Of a stretch of 64,000 nt of DNA, positions 48,824 to 59,328 are shown one piece after another. The position numbers were made by a program, and so were the translations under genes. Each line of letters opens with the position of its first letter. Position 1 is the first letter of the stretch. This DNA comes from Mixta mediterraneensis (GTDB lineage: Bacteria; Pseudomonadota; Gammaproteobacteria; Enterobacterales; Enterobacteriaceae). The notes beneath the pieces were generated by a model. It did no database searches. It saw only the letters and a program-made list of their open reading frames with translations, and had not been told where the DNA came from. The stretch lies in contig NZ_JACFXY010000006.1 of assembly GCF_014946725.1 (NCBI RefSeq), forward strand, positions 62,001 through 126,000. Reading direction: 5' to 3'.

Positions 48824-49927
48824 TCAGTGCTTACTCTCAGCCTCCTCAATCAGCGCTTTCTGCGCGACTACGGCGGCTTTTTGCTGCATACGGCTCTGCG
48901 TTTGATCGATGATCACAGCGATAATGATGACGATGCCTTTAATCACCATCTGCCAGAATTCACTCACGCCCATCATAATTAAGCCATCAGCCAGAAAGCC
49001 GATAACAAAAGCGCCAATTAGCGTGCCGAGGATGGTGCCGCGACCGCCCGCCAGCGACGTCCCACCCAGTACCACTGCGGCGATAGCGTTCATTTCAAAG
49101 GCAGTGCCGTTAGCGGGATGGCTTGCCACCAGTTGCGACGACACGACGATACCGGCAATCGCTGCGCAGAAACCGGAAAGCGTATACACCAGAATTTTTA
49201 TCTGTCTGGTTTTCACCCCTGATAACTCGGCAGCGCGTTCATTATCGCCAATGGCATAGACCTGACGGCCAAACGGCAACCGACGGGCGATATAGGCGAT
49301 AACCAGTGCCAGCAGCACCATTATCCAGATGGCGTAAGGCAAGCCGAGGAAATTGCCTGCCCCAATTTTGTCAAAACCGGTATTGCCGAGCTGAGGATTA
49401 CCTTGCAAACCCGGGAAGGTTTCACCGCCAGAAGTGAGCATTGCCGCACCGCGCAGAATGTACATCGTGCCAAGCGTGCAGATAAACGGCGCGACGTTAT
49501 AGCGAGTGATAATCCAGCCGTTGCCCGCGCCAATTAAGGCACCGATTAGCAGAACTATCGGCACAATCAGCCAGACGCTGGGAAAGATCGCAATGCCAAA
49601 CCACGGCAGCACAATCCCTTTCGTGATCAGCCAACCGGCGATCATGCCGCATAACCCAAGCGTTGCGCCGATAGAGAGATCAATGCCCGCCGTAATAATG
49701 ACAAAGGTGATGCCGAGCGCCAGGAAGGCATTGATAGCAATGTGCTTCACCATAATGACCATGCTGCCAGGCGCAAGAAAGTCCGGCACGGTAATGGAGA
49801 AAAAACCGACAATAAGGATTAACGCAATAAAGGTGCGCAGCTTTAGCAACAATAACAGCACGCTTTCGCGTGAATTAAACGCTTTGGTAGGTTGAGTGGT
49901 CAGCGCCACGGCTGGACTGGTTTTCAT
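48824..49927 (-). CDS. Sugar ABC transporter permease, RbsC-like
   Basis: 367 residues from the ATG at 49927, about nine hydrophobic helices, with the BPD_transp_2 coupling region AIGDNERAAELSGVKTRQIK and GMIAGWLITKG. An inner-membrane channel for a monosaccharide (likely the substrate of the isomerase). It follows the ATPase gene by 1 bp. Confidence 0.93.
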   Translation of the reverse strand: MKTSPAVALTTQPTKAFNSRESVLLLLLKLRTFIALILIVGFFSITVPDFLAPGSMVIMVKHIAINAFLALGITFVIITAGIDLSIGATLGLCGMIAGWLITKGIVLPWFGIAIFPSVWLIVPIVLLIGALIGAGNGWIITRYNVAPFICTLGTMYILRGAAMLTSGGETFPGLQGNPQLGNTGFDKIGAGNFLGLPYAIWIMVLLALVIAYIARRLPFGRQVYAIGDNERAAELSGVKTRQIKILVYTLSGFCAAIAGIVVSSQLVASHPANGTAFEMNAIAAVVLGGTSLAGGRGTILGTLIGAFVIGFLADGLIMMGVSEFWQMVIKGIVIIIAVIIDQTQSRMQQKAAVVAQKALIEEAESKH

Positions 49928-49928
49928 G

Positions 49929-51443
49929 TTAAAACCCCTGCGCACTTGCTTTAACCAACGCTGATTCTTCCGCTTGATGGCGTGGAATATCAGCCGTAAG
50001 TTTGCCGCCAGACATCACCAGAATGCGATCGGCCACCGCCATAATTTCTTTAAGATCCGAGGTCGAAAACAGTACCGCGATACCCTGCTGTGATAATTGC
50101 ACCATCATGCGAAAGACTTCCGCCTTAGCGCCTACGTCAATGCCACGACTTGGCTCATCCAGCAACAACAGTCGCGGGTTCGTCAGCAATGAGCGGCCAA
50201 TCACCACTTTCTGTTGGTTACCGCCACTTAATGCGCTAATCGCCACGTCGGGCGAGGACACTTTGATCGACAGGTTGCCTACCGTGCTGGCTACCGCTTG
50301 CTGTTCTGCCTGCTGCGCGATTGAAAAGCGATGCGATAAACGCCGCCACAGGCTGGCAATCGTCAGGTTGCTGGCAACCGAAGAGACCGGAAAAATACCG
50401 GCGCGCTTGCGATCTTCTGGCACCAGACTCATTCCCATGCGGATGCGTTCGGCGGTAGGCAGCCGTGTGGGCAGTGGTTTGCTGTCAAGCCACAGCTTGC
50501 CAAAATAGTTGCGCTGACTGCCTAACAGACATTCAAACAGTTCCGTGCGGCCCGCGCCCATCAGTCCATAAATGCCAACGATTTCGCCAGCGCGTACCTG
50601 AAAACTCACATCATCCACCAGGATGTTGCCGTTTGGGCTCACACAGGTAATGTGCTGGGCTTCAAGTATCGGCGCACCAAAGTCACGCTCTTCCGGCAGA
50701 AAATTGGTGACCGGCTCGCTACCGAGCATTTCGCGCACGATCCACGGCACATCAATTTCACTGACTTTGGCTTCTGCCTGAAAACACCCATCGCGTAAAA
50801 TAGTGATGACATCACCAATCGCCATCAACTCCTCCAGCCGATGCGAGATATAGATGACAGAAACCCCCTGACGCGTCAGTTCACGAATGACACGGAACAG
50901 AATTTCCACTTCGGTTTTACTTAACGCCGAGGTAGGTTCATCGAGGATCAAAATGTCAGCATCTTCTGCCAGCGCTTTGGCGATTTCGACCAGCTGCTGT
51001 TGCCCAACCTTGAGGTTGCCGACACGCTCTTTTGGCGAGATGTTTTGATCCAGCCGCTGCATCAGGGCGGCAGTGCGGCGCTCCTGTTCAGCCTGACTAA
51101 TTGGACGTATGCCCTTTTGCAGCTCGCGTCCCAAAAACAGGTTTTCCGCCACCGACAGGTTTTCGAACAGATTTAACTCCTGATGCACCATGCCAATCCC
51201 ATGACGCGCCGCCTCACGGGTACTGCCAAACACCACGCTCTCACCGTTAAGCAAGAGTTGACCGCTGGTTGGTTGCTGAACACCGGCAAGAATCTTCATC
51301 AGCGTAGATTTACCGGCGCCATTTTCGCCGATGATGACGTTGACTTTGCCGCGCCAGACGCGGTAATCGACCCGATCCAGCGCCAGCGTGCCGGGAAACA
51401 GCATGGACACGTTATTCGCCTGTAGAATGATTTCATCGCTCAT
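49929..51443 (-). CDS. Sugar ABC transporter ATPase, RbsA-like (two ABC domains)
   Basis: 504 residues with tandem nucleotide-binding domains. The first has Walker A GENGAGKST, signature LKVGQQQLVEIAKAL and Walker B ILILDEPTSAL. The second has GLMGAGRTE, LSGGNQQKVVIGRSL and LLLLDEPSRGIDVGA. Its ATG overlaps the DUF2291 gene stop (TGATG). Confidence 0.95.
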   Translation of the reverse strand: MSDEIILQANNVSMLFPGTLALDRVDYRVWRGKVNVIIGENGAGKSTLMKILAGVQQPTSGQLLLNGESVVFGSTREAARHGIGMVHQELNLFENLSVAENLFLGRELQKGIRPISQAEQERRTAALMQRLDQNISPKERVGNLKVGQQQLVEIAKALAEDADILILDEPTSALSKTEVEILFRVIRELTRQGVSVIYISHRLEELMAIGDVITILRDGCFQAEAKVSEIDVPWIVREMLGSEPVTNFLPEERDFGAPILEAQHITCVSPNGNILVDDVSFQVRAGEIVGIYGLMGAGRTELFECLLGSQRNYFGKLWLDSKPLPTRLPTAERIRMGMSLVPEDRKRAGIFPVSSVASNLTIASLWRRLSHRFSIAQQAEQQAVASTVGNLSIKVSSPDVAISALSGGNQQKVVIGRSLLTNPRLLLLDEPSRGIDVGAKAEVFRMMVQLSQQGIAVLFSTSDLKEIMAVADRILVMSGGKLTADIPRHQAEESALVKASAQGF

Positions 51444-52042
51444 CAGGGTTCTCCCCGTTTCAGCTCAATAGCTACGACATCCTCAACGCTGCCCTGCGCC
51501 ATCGTGACCGCCATAAGTGCCTGCACCGGTTTGTTGACCCAGCTGGCGTTAACTGGTGGCAATTGTTTTACCGCATGACGGTTCAGCGCTTTGGTGAGTT
51601 GCGCATACTGGACCTGATTCGTGAACTCTTCAAAGCGAAAACCAGCGGCATCCCGGATAGCATTGCTGCGAAGCACCGGACCAATACTGACCTTCACGGG
51701 CTTGCCGTTAAAGGTCAGGGTCAGGGTGCGTTCACGTGCGTTACTGTCATCAAACACGCTGACAACGCCGCTGGCCCGCACGAAAACGCTCTCCCTGGTG
51801 CCGGCCTTCACTGTCTGGCTTTTGGTTTCCATATCTGCCCAGCTCAGCGCGTGACCGTTTGCGGTCTCCATCACCCTGGTTGGCCAGCTTTCTTGCGCGA
51901 TCTGCTGCGGCGTTTGGTTGGTATAGCCCGGTTTAGCGTTGGGATCTTTAGGCAGGATCGGCTTGCCGTTCGCATCCAGATCAACCACCGTGCAGGCACT
52001 TAACCATGCCATTGCGCCCAATACAGCCAGCATCCGCTTCAT
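51443..52042 (-). CDS. DUF2291-family lipoprotein of a sugar ABC transporter
   Basis: 199 residues with a lipoprotein signal MKRMLAVLGAMAWLSAC and body DPNAKPGYTNQTPQQIAQES, VFVRASGVVSVFDDSNARER. The family is found almost only between genes for sugar-binding protein and ATPase, as here. Role unknown, presumably periplasmic accessory to uptake. Confidence 0.87.
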   Translation of the reverse strand: MKRMLAVLGAMAWLSACTVVDLDANGKPILPKDPNAKPGYTNQTPQQIAQESWPTRVMETANGHALSWADMETKSQTVKAGTRESVFVRASGVVSVFDDSNARERTLTLTFNGKPVKVSIGPVLRSNAIRDAAGFRFEEFTNQVQYAQLTKALNRHAVKQLPPVNASWVNKPVQALMAVTMAQGSVEDVVAIELKRGEP

Positions 52043-52054
52043 CCGCGTTCCGCC

Positions 52055-52999
<945 letters not shown>

Positions 53000-53010
53000 T
53001 TATTCTTCGC

Positions 53011-53045
53011 TTGAATAAATATTCACGTTCGATTTTATATTCAAA
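53011..53045. promoter_or_regulatory. Operator-like repeats before the binding-protein gene
   Basis: TTGAATAAATATTCA (53011-53025) and TTTTATATTCAAA (53033-53045) share TGAAT/ATTCA half sites with the palindrome at 48760. They lie in the divergent gap between the transport operon and the regulator gene. Confidence 0.6.
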
Positions 53046-53180
53046 CAGACTATGCGCCGACCTTTACGCGCCGTCCAATGCCGGATTGCTAAAAAGCGAA
53101 AACGATCACAGTTTGTCCTGCATTGTGATTTTGACCGCCCTGGTTAACAATATCGGGCAGAAGCAGAGAAGGAATAACTG

Positions 53181-54128
53181 ATGGCTAAACAGGATGAACA
53201 GCGACTAATGGTAAAGATTGCCACGCTTTACTATGTCGAAGGGATGAAGCAGTCAGAGATTGCCCAGTCGTTAAAACTGTCACAGTCTTTTGTCTCACGC
53301 ATTCTGAATCGCAGCGTGAAAGAAGGTGTAGTGAAGATTAGCGTGGTGCCGCCTGCCAATGTCTTTCCCGAGCTGGAAAAAGCCATTGAGCAGATTTATA
53401 ACCTGCCGCAAGCTATTGTGGTGGATGTGCCAGACAACGCGTCGGCGTTGCAGGTTAAACAGGCGATTGGTTCGGCGGCGGCACACTATCTGGAAACGCG
53501 TTTACGCGCTGATGAACTGATTGGCATCTCCTCCTGGAGCGGTACTATTCGCGCCATGGTCGATGCGCTGCATCCACTTAACGCGCCTTGTAAAGGTGTC
53601 ATACAGTTGCTGGGCGGTGTCGGTGCCAACGGCAACGTGCAGGCGACAATTTTAACGCAAAATCTGGCGGCGCTGTTGGATTGTCCGGCATGGTTATTGC
53701 CTTCCCAATCGATTGAGCATTCGGTAAGCGATCGACAGCGCCTGGCGGCAAATGTCGATGTGGCTGAAGTGCTGCGTAAGTTTGACGAGGTAGATTTAGC
53801 GATTGTCGGTATTGGCGATCTGGAGCCTTCGGCGCTGCTGCGTAACTCTGGCAATTATTACGATGAAGAGATGCTGCGTATCCTCGCTGAACGCGGCGCG
53901 GTTGGCGATATTTGTTTGCACTACTTTGATGATACGGGCAAGCCGGTTTTGCATACCGACGAGGATCCGGTGATTGGTATGGAACTGGCGCAGGTTAAAC
54001 AGTGTCCGCAAGTGGTGGCGCTGGCTGGGGGCACGGATAAAGCCCAGGCCATTCGCGGCGCGCTGCGCGGTGGCTATGTAAACGTGTTGATCGTGGATTA
54101 TCCGACCGCGCGGTTATTGCTGGAGTAG
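53181..54128 (+). CDS. SorC-family sugar-binding transcriptional regulator
   Basis: 315 residues: an N-terminal helix-turn-helix (YYVEGMKQSEIAQSLKLSQSFVSRIL) and a large sugar-binding domain with GISSWSGTIRAMVDAL and VVALAGGTDKAQAIRGALRGG. Phosphorylated sugars usually act as inducers in this family. It is divergent from the transport operon, so it is the likely local regulator. Confidence 0.92.
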   Translation: MAKQDEQRLMVKIATLYYVEGMKQSEIAQSLKLSQSFVSRILNRSVKEGVVKISVVPPANVFPELEKAIEQIYNLPQAIVVDVPDNASALQVKQAIGSAAAHYLETRLRADELIGISSWSGTIRAMVDALHPLNAPCKGVIQLLGGVGANGNVQATILTQNLAALLDCPAWLLPSQSIEHSVSDRQRLAANVDVAEVLRKFDEVDLAIVGIGDLEPSALLRNSGNYYDEEMLRILAERGAVGDICLHYFDDTGKPVLHTDEDPVIGMELAQVKQCPQVVALAGGTDKAQAIRGALRGGYVNVLIVDYPTARLLLE

Positions 54129-54154
54129 CTGAACAGCGCACTTCTGCCGGGCCG

Positions 54155-54784
54155 TCAAATCGTTCGATAGGCCGTGGTTACTTTCCACAAATAGCGCGGC
54201 GCCTGCGCGGCGGGATGTTTATTCTGCACATGCTGGTAAAACTCATCGGGCGACATCGCATTGATCATCGCAATGGCACGATCGCGATTAGGTGAAAATG
54301 TACGCAACAGCGCACCGGCGCCATTGGCATAAGACACGATGGTTGCATAGCGCAGCGTCAGCGGGTTGCGAATGCCTGACAGCGCCGAATCCTGCAAAAT
54401 TTTCAGATAGGCTGTACCAATATCGATATTTTTCGCCGGATCACGCAATTCAGCGTTTGACGGCTGACCACGACGCCCCTGAGTGCGGTACACCTCGCGC
54501 CCAGCGGTAGAGGCTTTAATCTGCATTAATCCCACCGCATTAGAACGGCTTACCACGGTTGGATTCCCACCCGATTCGACACTAATAATGGCGCTGATCA
54601 ACTTTTCATCAACGCCATAATGACTGGCGGCATTTTCGGTGAACAGAGCCCAGGCGTCATTGACACTGGAAGGCGGTGCCTGGGTTAAGGGCGTGTTTTT
54701 CTCTTTGACGTAGGTTTGTGGCGGTTCGCTGGCACAGCCAGTCAGAAGTAAAGCCGAGAGCACAACGCAGCGAATTTTCAGCAA
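54155..54784 (-). CDS. emtA: Membrane-bound lytic murein transglycosylase EmtA
   Basis: Outer-membrane lipoprotein endolytic transglycosylase. The signal has lipobox LLTGC; the SLT domain has catalytic Glu in AIISVESGGNP, SNAVGLMQIKAST and ATIVSYANGAGALLRTFS. The C-terminal HPAAQAPRYLWK also matches EmtA. No ATG start is available; TTG at 54784 gives a signal peptide of ordinary length. Adjacent to ldcA, as in E. coli. Confidence 0.93.
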   Translation of the reverse strand: MLKIRCVVLSALLLTGCASEPPQTYVKEKNTPLTQAPPSSVNDAWALFTENAASHYGVDEKLISAIISVESGGNPTVVSRSNAVGLMQIKASTAGREVYRTQGRRGQPSNAELRDPAKNIDIGTAYLKILQDSALSGIRNPLTLRYATIVSYANGAGALLRTFSPNRDRAIAMINAMSPDEFYQHVQNKHPAAQAPRYLWKVTTAYRTI

Positions 54785-54951
54785 TTTTTCATCTCGTCGC
54801 AGGGATCACGCGAGCTATCATACCTGGCGCGCCGTTCAGCAAAATTACCATTTATCCTAAATACATAAAAAAGGGGAGCGTGGGATGACTTCACCGCCAC
54901 TTTTCGTCATCATCGCCAGAAAATACACCCCGCTAACAGCAGGAAAGCGTT

Positions 54952-55872
54952 ATGATTCCCCGTTCAATCCATCTCATCTCCCCTTCCGGTTATTGTCACA
55001 ATCAGCCTGCAGCGAAACGCGGGGTTAATTATCTGCGTGATGCCGGGCATCAGGTAGAAAATGACGAGGTCATTGCGCGCCGGTTCCAGCGTTTTGCCGG
55101 AACCGATGCCGAACGACTGGCAGATATTAATCAGCTCGCACAGCTTGAAACGCTGCCGGATATTGTACTGGCGGTGCGCGGCGGCTATGGTGCCAGCCGC
55201 CTGCTTGAAGCAATCGATTATATCGGCCTGCAACGCCGGTTACTCAACCAACCGCTGGCCCTGTGTGGACACAGCGACTTTACCGCCATTCAGTTAGCGC
55301 TGTTGGCGCAGGTGGGATTGATCAGCTTTAGCGCGCCGATGCTGGCAGGAAACTTTGGCGCGGAGGCTTTATCTGATTTTACCCTGCAGCACTTTTGGCA
55401 GGCGTTATCATCGCCTACAGTCAATGTGGCGTGGCAAAGCACGACGCCGGATAACGGCAACTGGCAGGGTACGCTATGGGGCGGCAATCTGGCGATGATC
55501 TGTTCGTTGATCGGGACGCCGTGGCTGCCGCAAATTGAGAACGGTATTCTGGTCATTGAAGATGTGAATGAGCATCCGTTTCGCATTGAACGCATGCTCA
55601 TTCAGCTCCAGCAGTGCGGCATTCTGGCGCGGCAGCGCGCTATTGTCACGGGCAGCTTTACCAGCACGGCGCTCTCGGCATATGACAACGGCTTTGATTT
55701 TTCTACCGTCTGGCAGCGTATCCGTGATACAAGCGGCCTGCCGGTTATCAGCGACTTAACCTTTGGTCACGCCCCGGATACCGTAACATTACCGTTAGGC
55801 GCCAGCGCACGTTTGCAGGTGATGCAGGGCCAGGCGCAGCTGCAGGCGACCGGACATCCCGTTTTGCGCTAA
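54952..55872 (+). CDS. ldcA: Murein tetrapeptide LD-carboxypeptidase
   Basis: Cytoplasmic S66 peptidase removing the terminal D-Ala from recycled tetrapeptides. 306 residues with Ser in CGHSDFTAIQLAL, Glu in VIEDVNEHPFRIERML and His in TFGHAPDT, the catalytic triad. RGGYGASRLLEAIDY is the conserved N-terminal motif. It pairs with emtA in peptidoglycan recycling. Confidence 0.95.
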   Translation: MIPRSIHLISPSGYCHNQPAAKRGVNYLRDAGHQVENDEVIARRFQRFAGTDAERLADINQLAQLETLPDIVLAVRGGYGASRLLEAIDYIGLQRRLLNQPLALCGHSDFTAIQLALLAQVGLISFSAPMLAGNFGAEALSDFTLQHFWQALSSPTVNVAWQSTTPDNGNWQGTLWGGNLAMICSLIGTPWLPQIENGILVIEDVNEHPFRIERMLIQLQQCGILARQRAIVTGSFTSTALSAYDNGFDFSTVWQRIRDTSGLPVISDLTFGHAPDTVTLPLGASARLQVMQGQAQLQATGHPVLR

Positions 55873-55896
55873 ACCTTATGGTTTGGGAGATCGACA

Positions 55897-56559
55897 TTGA
55901 AGCCGCTGTATGACGATTTGTGGATCTCAACCCCGGAATTTCCGGTGGAAGATGCTGTGAATGACTTAATGATGCACGGGTTTATGCTGCGCCATCCGCG
56001 CGGCAACCTGTTAATTGGGCGAGTAGAAAATCCGCTGGACCATGAAGTGTTAGCGGATGCCGGAGGCGTGATCCGTCACTATTTCACCCACTGGCATGAG
56101 TCTGCACCCGGCGCTGCGGTGATTCAGCAGCGTTTTAATAACGCATTGTATTGCCATAATCGCTCGCTCGGGCCAGTGAGCCGTTATGTGGAGCCGGACA
56201 ATACCTTCAGTCAGCCGGAAACCCACTTCGGTGATTTTCATCTGCTGCCAACACCAGGCCATACGCCGGGCAGCTGCAGTTTTCTCTATCATTCACCGCT
56301 GGGTCTGACTTATCTGTTCGTCGGCGATACCATTACGCGTTCGCACGATCGCTGGGTGACCGTGTTAGTCCCGGACAGTAACCCCACCGAACTACAACAG
56401 TCGCTGGAATTTTTGCGCACATTACGACCGGATGTGGTGTTGATGAGTACCACGCACGGGCATCTTTCGTGGCAAAAAGTGACACTGCAAAGCTGGCTGG
56501 CAGCCATTGATGAAGCGGAGCAACAGCCGCTGGATCTGCGCCAGCAGCCGCTATTTTGA
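55897..56559 (+). CDS. Metallo-beta-lactamase-fold protein with an atypical metal motif
   Basis: 220 residues of the MBL fold: THWHESAPGA at about 63-72 where the family has HxHxDH, then LLPTPGHTPGS and FVGDTITR, and a late His in STTHGH. Asp to Glu and His to Ser changes in the first motif suggest altered or lost metal binding. It starts with TTG at 55897, 8 bp after GGGAGA; no ATG is in frame nearby. Function unknown. Confidence 0.8.
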   Translation: MKPLYDDLWISTPEFPVEDAVNDLMMHGFMLRHPRGNLLIGRVENPLDHEVLADAGGVIRHYFTHWHESAPGAAVIQQRFNNALYCHNRSLGPVSRYVEPDNTFSQPETHFGDFHLLPTPGHTPGSCSFLYHSPLGLTYLFVGDTITRSHDRWVTVLVPDSNPTELQQSLEFLRTLRPDVVLMSTTHGHLSWQKVTLQSWLAAIDEAEQQPLDLRQQPLF

Positions 56560-56973
56560 TTACAGCATTTTACTCAGGTAATGGCGCTGGTGGTGATGAG
56601 GATAATGGTCGAGACTAAAACGCAGCGTATAACCCAATTTCTCGTAAAACGGACGAGCCTGAAAGCTGGCAGTATCGACCTGAGCATATAAACAGCCGCG
56701 CTGGCGCGCTTCCTCTTCTGCCGCCTGAATCAGCTGTCGCCCCACCCCTTGACCACGCAACAGATCGCTCACCCACAACATCTCAATACGCAGCCAGTTG
56801 CCGTAAGTAGAACCGGTCAATCCCGCCAGTTTTTTGCCGTTTGCATCGCTAACGAACACGCCGATGGTTTTGAACGTATCGATATTAATAAAACGGCTAT
56901 TAAAAGCATTCAGGCCCAGACGAATTTCATCTAAATCGTGTTGCATAACCTTATCAGTGACGTTCAGCTGCAT
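56560..56973 (-). CDS. GNAT-family N-acetyltransferase
   Basis: 137 residues with acetyl-CoA motif A (LLRGQGVGRQLIQAAEEEAR) preceded by IEMLWVSD and motif B DTASFQARPFYEKLGY. The acceptor is unknown. The ATG follows AGGAGCATCT. It is convergent with and directly abuts the MBL-fold gene. Confidence 0.9.
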   Translation of the reverse strand: MQLNVTDKVMQHDLDEIRLGLNAFNSRFINIDTFKTIGVFVSDANGKKLAGLTGSTYGNWLRIEMLWVSDLLRGQGVGRQLIQAAEEEARQRGCLYAQVDTASFQARPFYEKLGYTLRFSLDHYPHHHQRHYLSKML

Positions 56974-56994
56974 AGATGCTCCTGGCGTGGCGGG

Positions 56995-57378
56995 TTAAGA
57001 ATGAGGGTGCTGGCTGTCGTCGTAGCGCTCCAGACTTAATACATCAACGTCACGCTTATCGGTGCGGCTACAGGGCAGCAGCTTATCGCTGCCGCGATAG
57101 ACGAAGAAGATCTGTTCGCTGTTTTTGTTCACGATAAGCTGATCGCCATTACGAAAACGGGTGATGGCCACTTTGTCGCCGCCCTCAAGCCGCGTGCGCT
57201 GCTGACCGGACGCAATCTGGAAATGCCCTTGCGGCCACATCACAGTGCTGAGTCCGTATTCGGCGCGAGAAACAGTCATTACTGGGCGTCCGGGACAGTG
57301 GATTTGAAATTCGCTTTCACTCCAGGCTGGCGCAGTCTGGCAAGCCAGCAAAGTCGCGACAATAATTGCAGCCTTCAT
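56995..57378 (-). CDS. Secreted protein of unknown function
   Basis: 127 residues with a signal peptide (MKAAIIVATLLACQTAPAWS) and a small beta-rich body (ESEFQIHCPGRPVMTVSRAE, DQLIVNKNSEQIFFVYRG) containing two cysteines likely to pair in the periplasm. CGGAG precedes the ATG. No family recognised. Confidence 0.7.
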   Translation of the reverse strand: MKAAIIVATLLACQTAPAWSESEFQIHCPGRPVMTVSRAEYGLSTVMWPQGHFQIASGQQRTRLEGGDKVAITRFRNGDQLIVNKNSEQIFFVYRGSDKLLPCSRTDKRDVDVLSLERYDDSQHPHS

Positions 57379-57486
57379 TCGGTTTCTCCGCTGAAGTTTT
57401 TTGATTTTACTGTTTTTTTTAGCTTAACATAATCGAGGAGAGAAGAAAGGCAATCGGCTCGCGGGGAACGAGCCGAAAAAGTTCAG

Positions 57487-57711
57487 TCAGTTGCCAACAG
57501 AAGACATATCTTTCAATTGATCCCGGTTGATTTGCTGCTCATGGCCGTAAATATCTTTATAGGAGATCATACCGGTATCTTCATCCACCTGCGGTTTGCC
57601 TTCAACCACTATGGTGCGGCCATCATTCGTGTGAAGAACATGGTCGTTTGCACAGCTCGCCAGCATGAAACCGCTGGTAATGAGTCCAATCAGCATCAGC
57701 GTCTTTTTCAT
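57487..57711 (-). CDS. YgdI/YgdR-family lipoprotein
   Basis: 74 residues: lipoprotein signal ending LASC, then the short SH3-like DUF903 domain (HTNDGRTIVVEGKPQVDEDTG, MISYKDIYGHEQQINRDQL). Envelope lipoprotein, function unknown. Confidence 0.92.
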   Translation of the reverse strand: MKKTLMLIGLITSGFMLASCANDHVLHTNDGRTIVVEGKPQVDEDTGMISYKDIYGHEQQINRDQLKDMSSVGN

Positions 57712-57829
57712 GGAATACCCCTTGGTTGTAAAATACCAGGTTTAGCACAGCGTAAAATAATTGAGACCAGGAAAAGGTAGAATACCAGCAAAAGTCGCAT
57801 CGCGTCCTGCGATGCTGACCAGTGAAACG

Positions 57830-58012
57830 TTATTCTGCTGCGACTTCCGCCGCAACTAACATCAATGCTAACCCGGCGTAATCGCGATCGTACGCCTGCA
57901 TGACTTCACGAATTGCATCGGCACATGCGTTAACCTGCTGCTTTCTCTCAGCCTCAAGCTTTTCAATCGCATGCCGAACAATCATTAGACTGGCTTCTTC
58001 TTCTTTCATCAT
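57830..58012 (-). CDS. Small helical protein, unknown function
   Basis: 60 residues, all helical (EEEASLMIVRHAIEKLEAER, ACADAIREVMQAYDRDYAGL). It resembles other small enterobacterial proteins with a repeated Ala/Leu face but no family is named with confidence. GGATAAATG lies before the start. Confidence 0.55.
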   Translation of the reverse strand: MMKEEEASLMIVRHAIEKLEAERKQQVNACADAIREVMQAYDRDYAGLALMLVAAEVAAE

Positions 58013-58222
58013 TTATCCCTGAATTTGCTTAACTGGTGCGCAAAGATGGCAAGAGTACCGTTTATCTGCTACTAAAGTCACCCCTTTACATTTCTGTTGT
58101 TTAACAATTAAACAAATGCAAATGGGAACCTGTTTTAAAACTGCTATGATCAAGCTATAAGTGACGCAACGCGATAGAATCAGCGCCACACGATTCCGAG
58201 GGAATGATGCAGGAACAGGATT

Positions 58223-58552
58223 ATGTTGCGACGCGGTATTTTCACATTATTTCTCCTTCTGACTGGATGCGCATCTGGGCCGCAGGGCGTTGATTGCCTT
58301 GGCGAAGTCACCACCCTGTATGGGCAACCGCTAGGACAAACGCATGGCCTTATTTTTGACCTGGTCAGCTCATTTTCAGTCAGTAAGAAGGATGTCACGG
58401 TACAGAGTGGGACATTGAAATCGTTGGATCGTTTCAGATATGTGCCTTCTGCTGTCACGCGCGAGGGTTATTATGCGCAGCGTCTTTCTGATAAACAGTT
58501 TCGTCTTATCAATCCTTATCAGGATACCCAGATTACCTGGACATGCCCTTAA
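58223..58552 (+). CDS. Small lipoprotein, unknown function
   Basis: 109 residues with lipobox LLTGC (MLRRGIFTLFLLLTGCASG) and two further cysteines (DCLGE, WTCP) likely to form a disulfide. AGGA is upstream. Its end overlaps the region before the next gene but the reading frames differ. Confidence 0.75.
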   Translation: MLRRGIFTLFLLLTGCASGPQGVDCLGEVTTLYGQPLGQTHGLIFDLVSSFSVSKKDVTVQSGTLKSLDRFRYVPSAVTREGYYAQRLSDKQFRLINPYQDTQITWTCP

Positions 58553-58617
58553 AGGATGAATCCTGCCGCAAGATGGTTTATTGTCAGGAAATCTTAAATG
58601 AGAGGTCCTCTTCTCTT

Positions 58618-59175
58618 ATGGAAAAGCGTCTGGATAATAACGGTTATATCGATTTCCCTTTCCCCACCACGCATAATGCTGATGGGTCAGTGAATCCCTG
58701 CGGAATCGATCTCACGCTCGAAACCGATCGTATCGAAGAGATTGCCGTGACTCGTCATTCCGCTAATTTGCGGCGGTTGCTGGAAGAGGTAAATTTGCAG
58801 GACGGCATATTTATGACGCTGGCCTGCGACTGGCAGCAAACGTCAGATGCAATATGTGGATTTGTCGATGTGGCCTTTCGCCCGGTTTTGCTTCAGCACA
58901 ACCATAACGAAGCCCTGCAGCTTGAACATGCCTTTTATAACTATCTCAGCGAACAGGAAACGCAGCATAACATGGCGGCGGATTCACTGGTGAACTATGC
59001 CCGCTCGGTGCTGGACTGGTGCTGGTCACCGCTGCGTCAGCGTCAGCGAGAATACGAAAAAATCACTATCCAGTATTATTGCCAGCAGGCTGAAGATGCT
59101 GAATGGTGTTTCGACCATTTGCGCCACTTCCTGGTAAGCTGGTATCCCCTTTCAACCCACCCTGCTTCGCCATAG
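58618..59175 (+). CDS. Hypothetical soluble protein
   Basis: 185 residues rich in aromatic residues, Cys, Asn and Gln, with no membrane segment or recognised domain (MEKRLDNNGYIDFPFPTTHN, WCFDHLRHFLVSWYP). The start at 58618 follows AGAGG at 11 bp; an upstream in-frame start at 58543 would overlap the lipoprotein gene. Composition and length support coding. Confidence 0.65.
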   Translation: MEKRLDNNGYIDFPFPTTHNADGSVNPCGIDLTLETDRIEEIAVTRHSANLRRLLEEVNLQDGIFMTLACDWQQTSDAICGFVDVAFRPVLLQHNHNEALQLEHAFYNYLSEQETQHNMAADSLVNYARSVLDWCWSPLRQRQREYEKITIQYYCQQAEDAEWCFDHLRHFLVSWYPLSTHPASP

Positions 59176-59302
59176 CGGCAGGGAGCCGCACCGCTGTAGG
59201 TTCAGCTAAACGTTCGCGCTACCCATGGCGCATCTTTCCAGGCGGTGAAGGAAACGAGTAAAAGCCGTTTGCTCAAGCGTGCATTTCAGCAATAAACGAT
59301 AA

Positions 59303-59325
59303 AACCGGCCTGAAACCGGTTTTTT
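59303..59325 (+). terminator. Terminator after the 58618-59175 gene
   Basis: AAACCGG, loop CCTG, AAACCGGTTTTTT-like stem with a clear U tract. It is just outside the convergent gene ending at 59329. Confidence 0.8.
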
Positions 59326-59328
59326 ACA

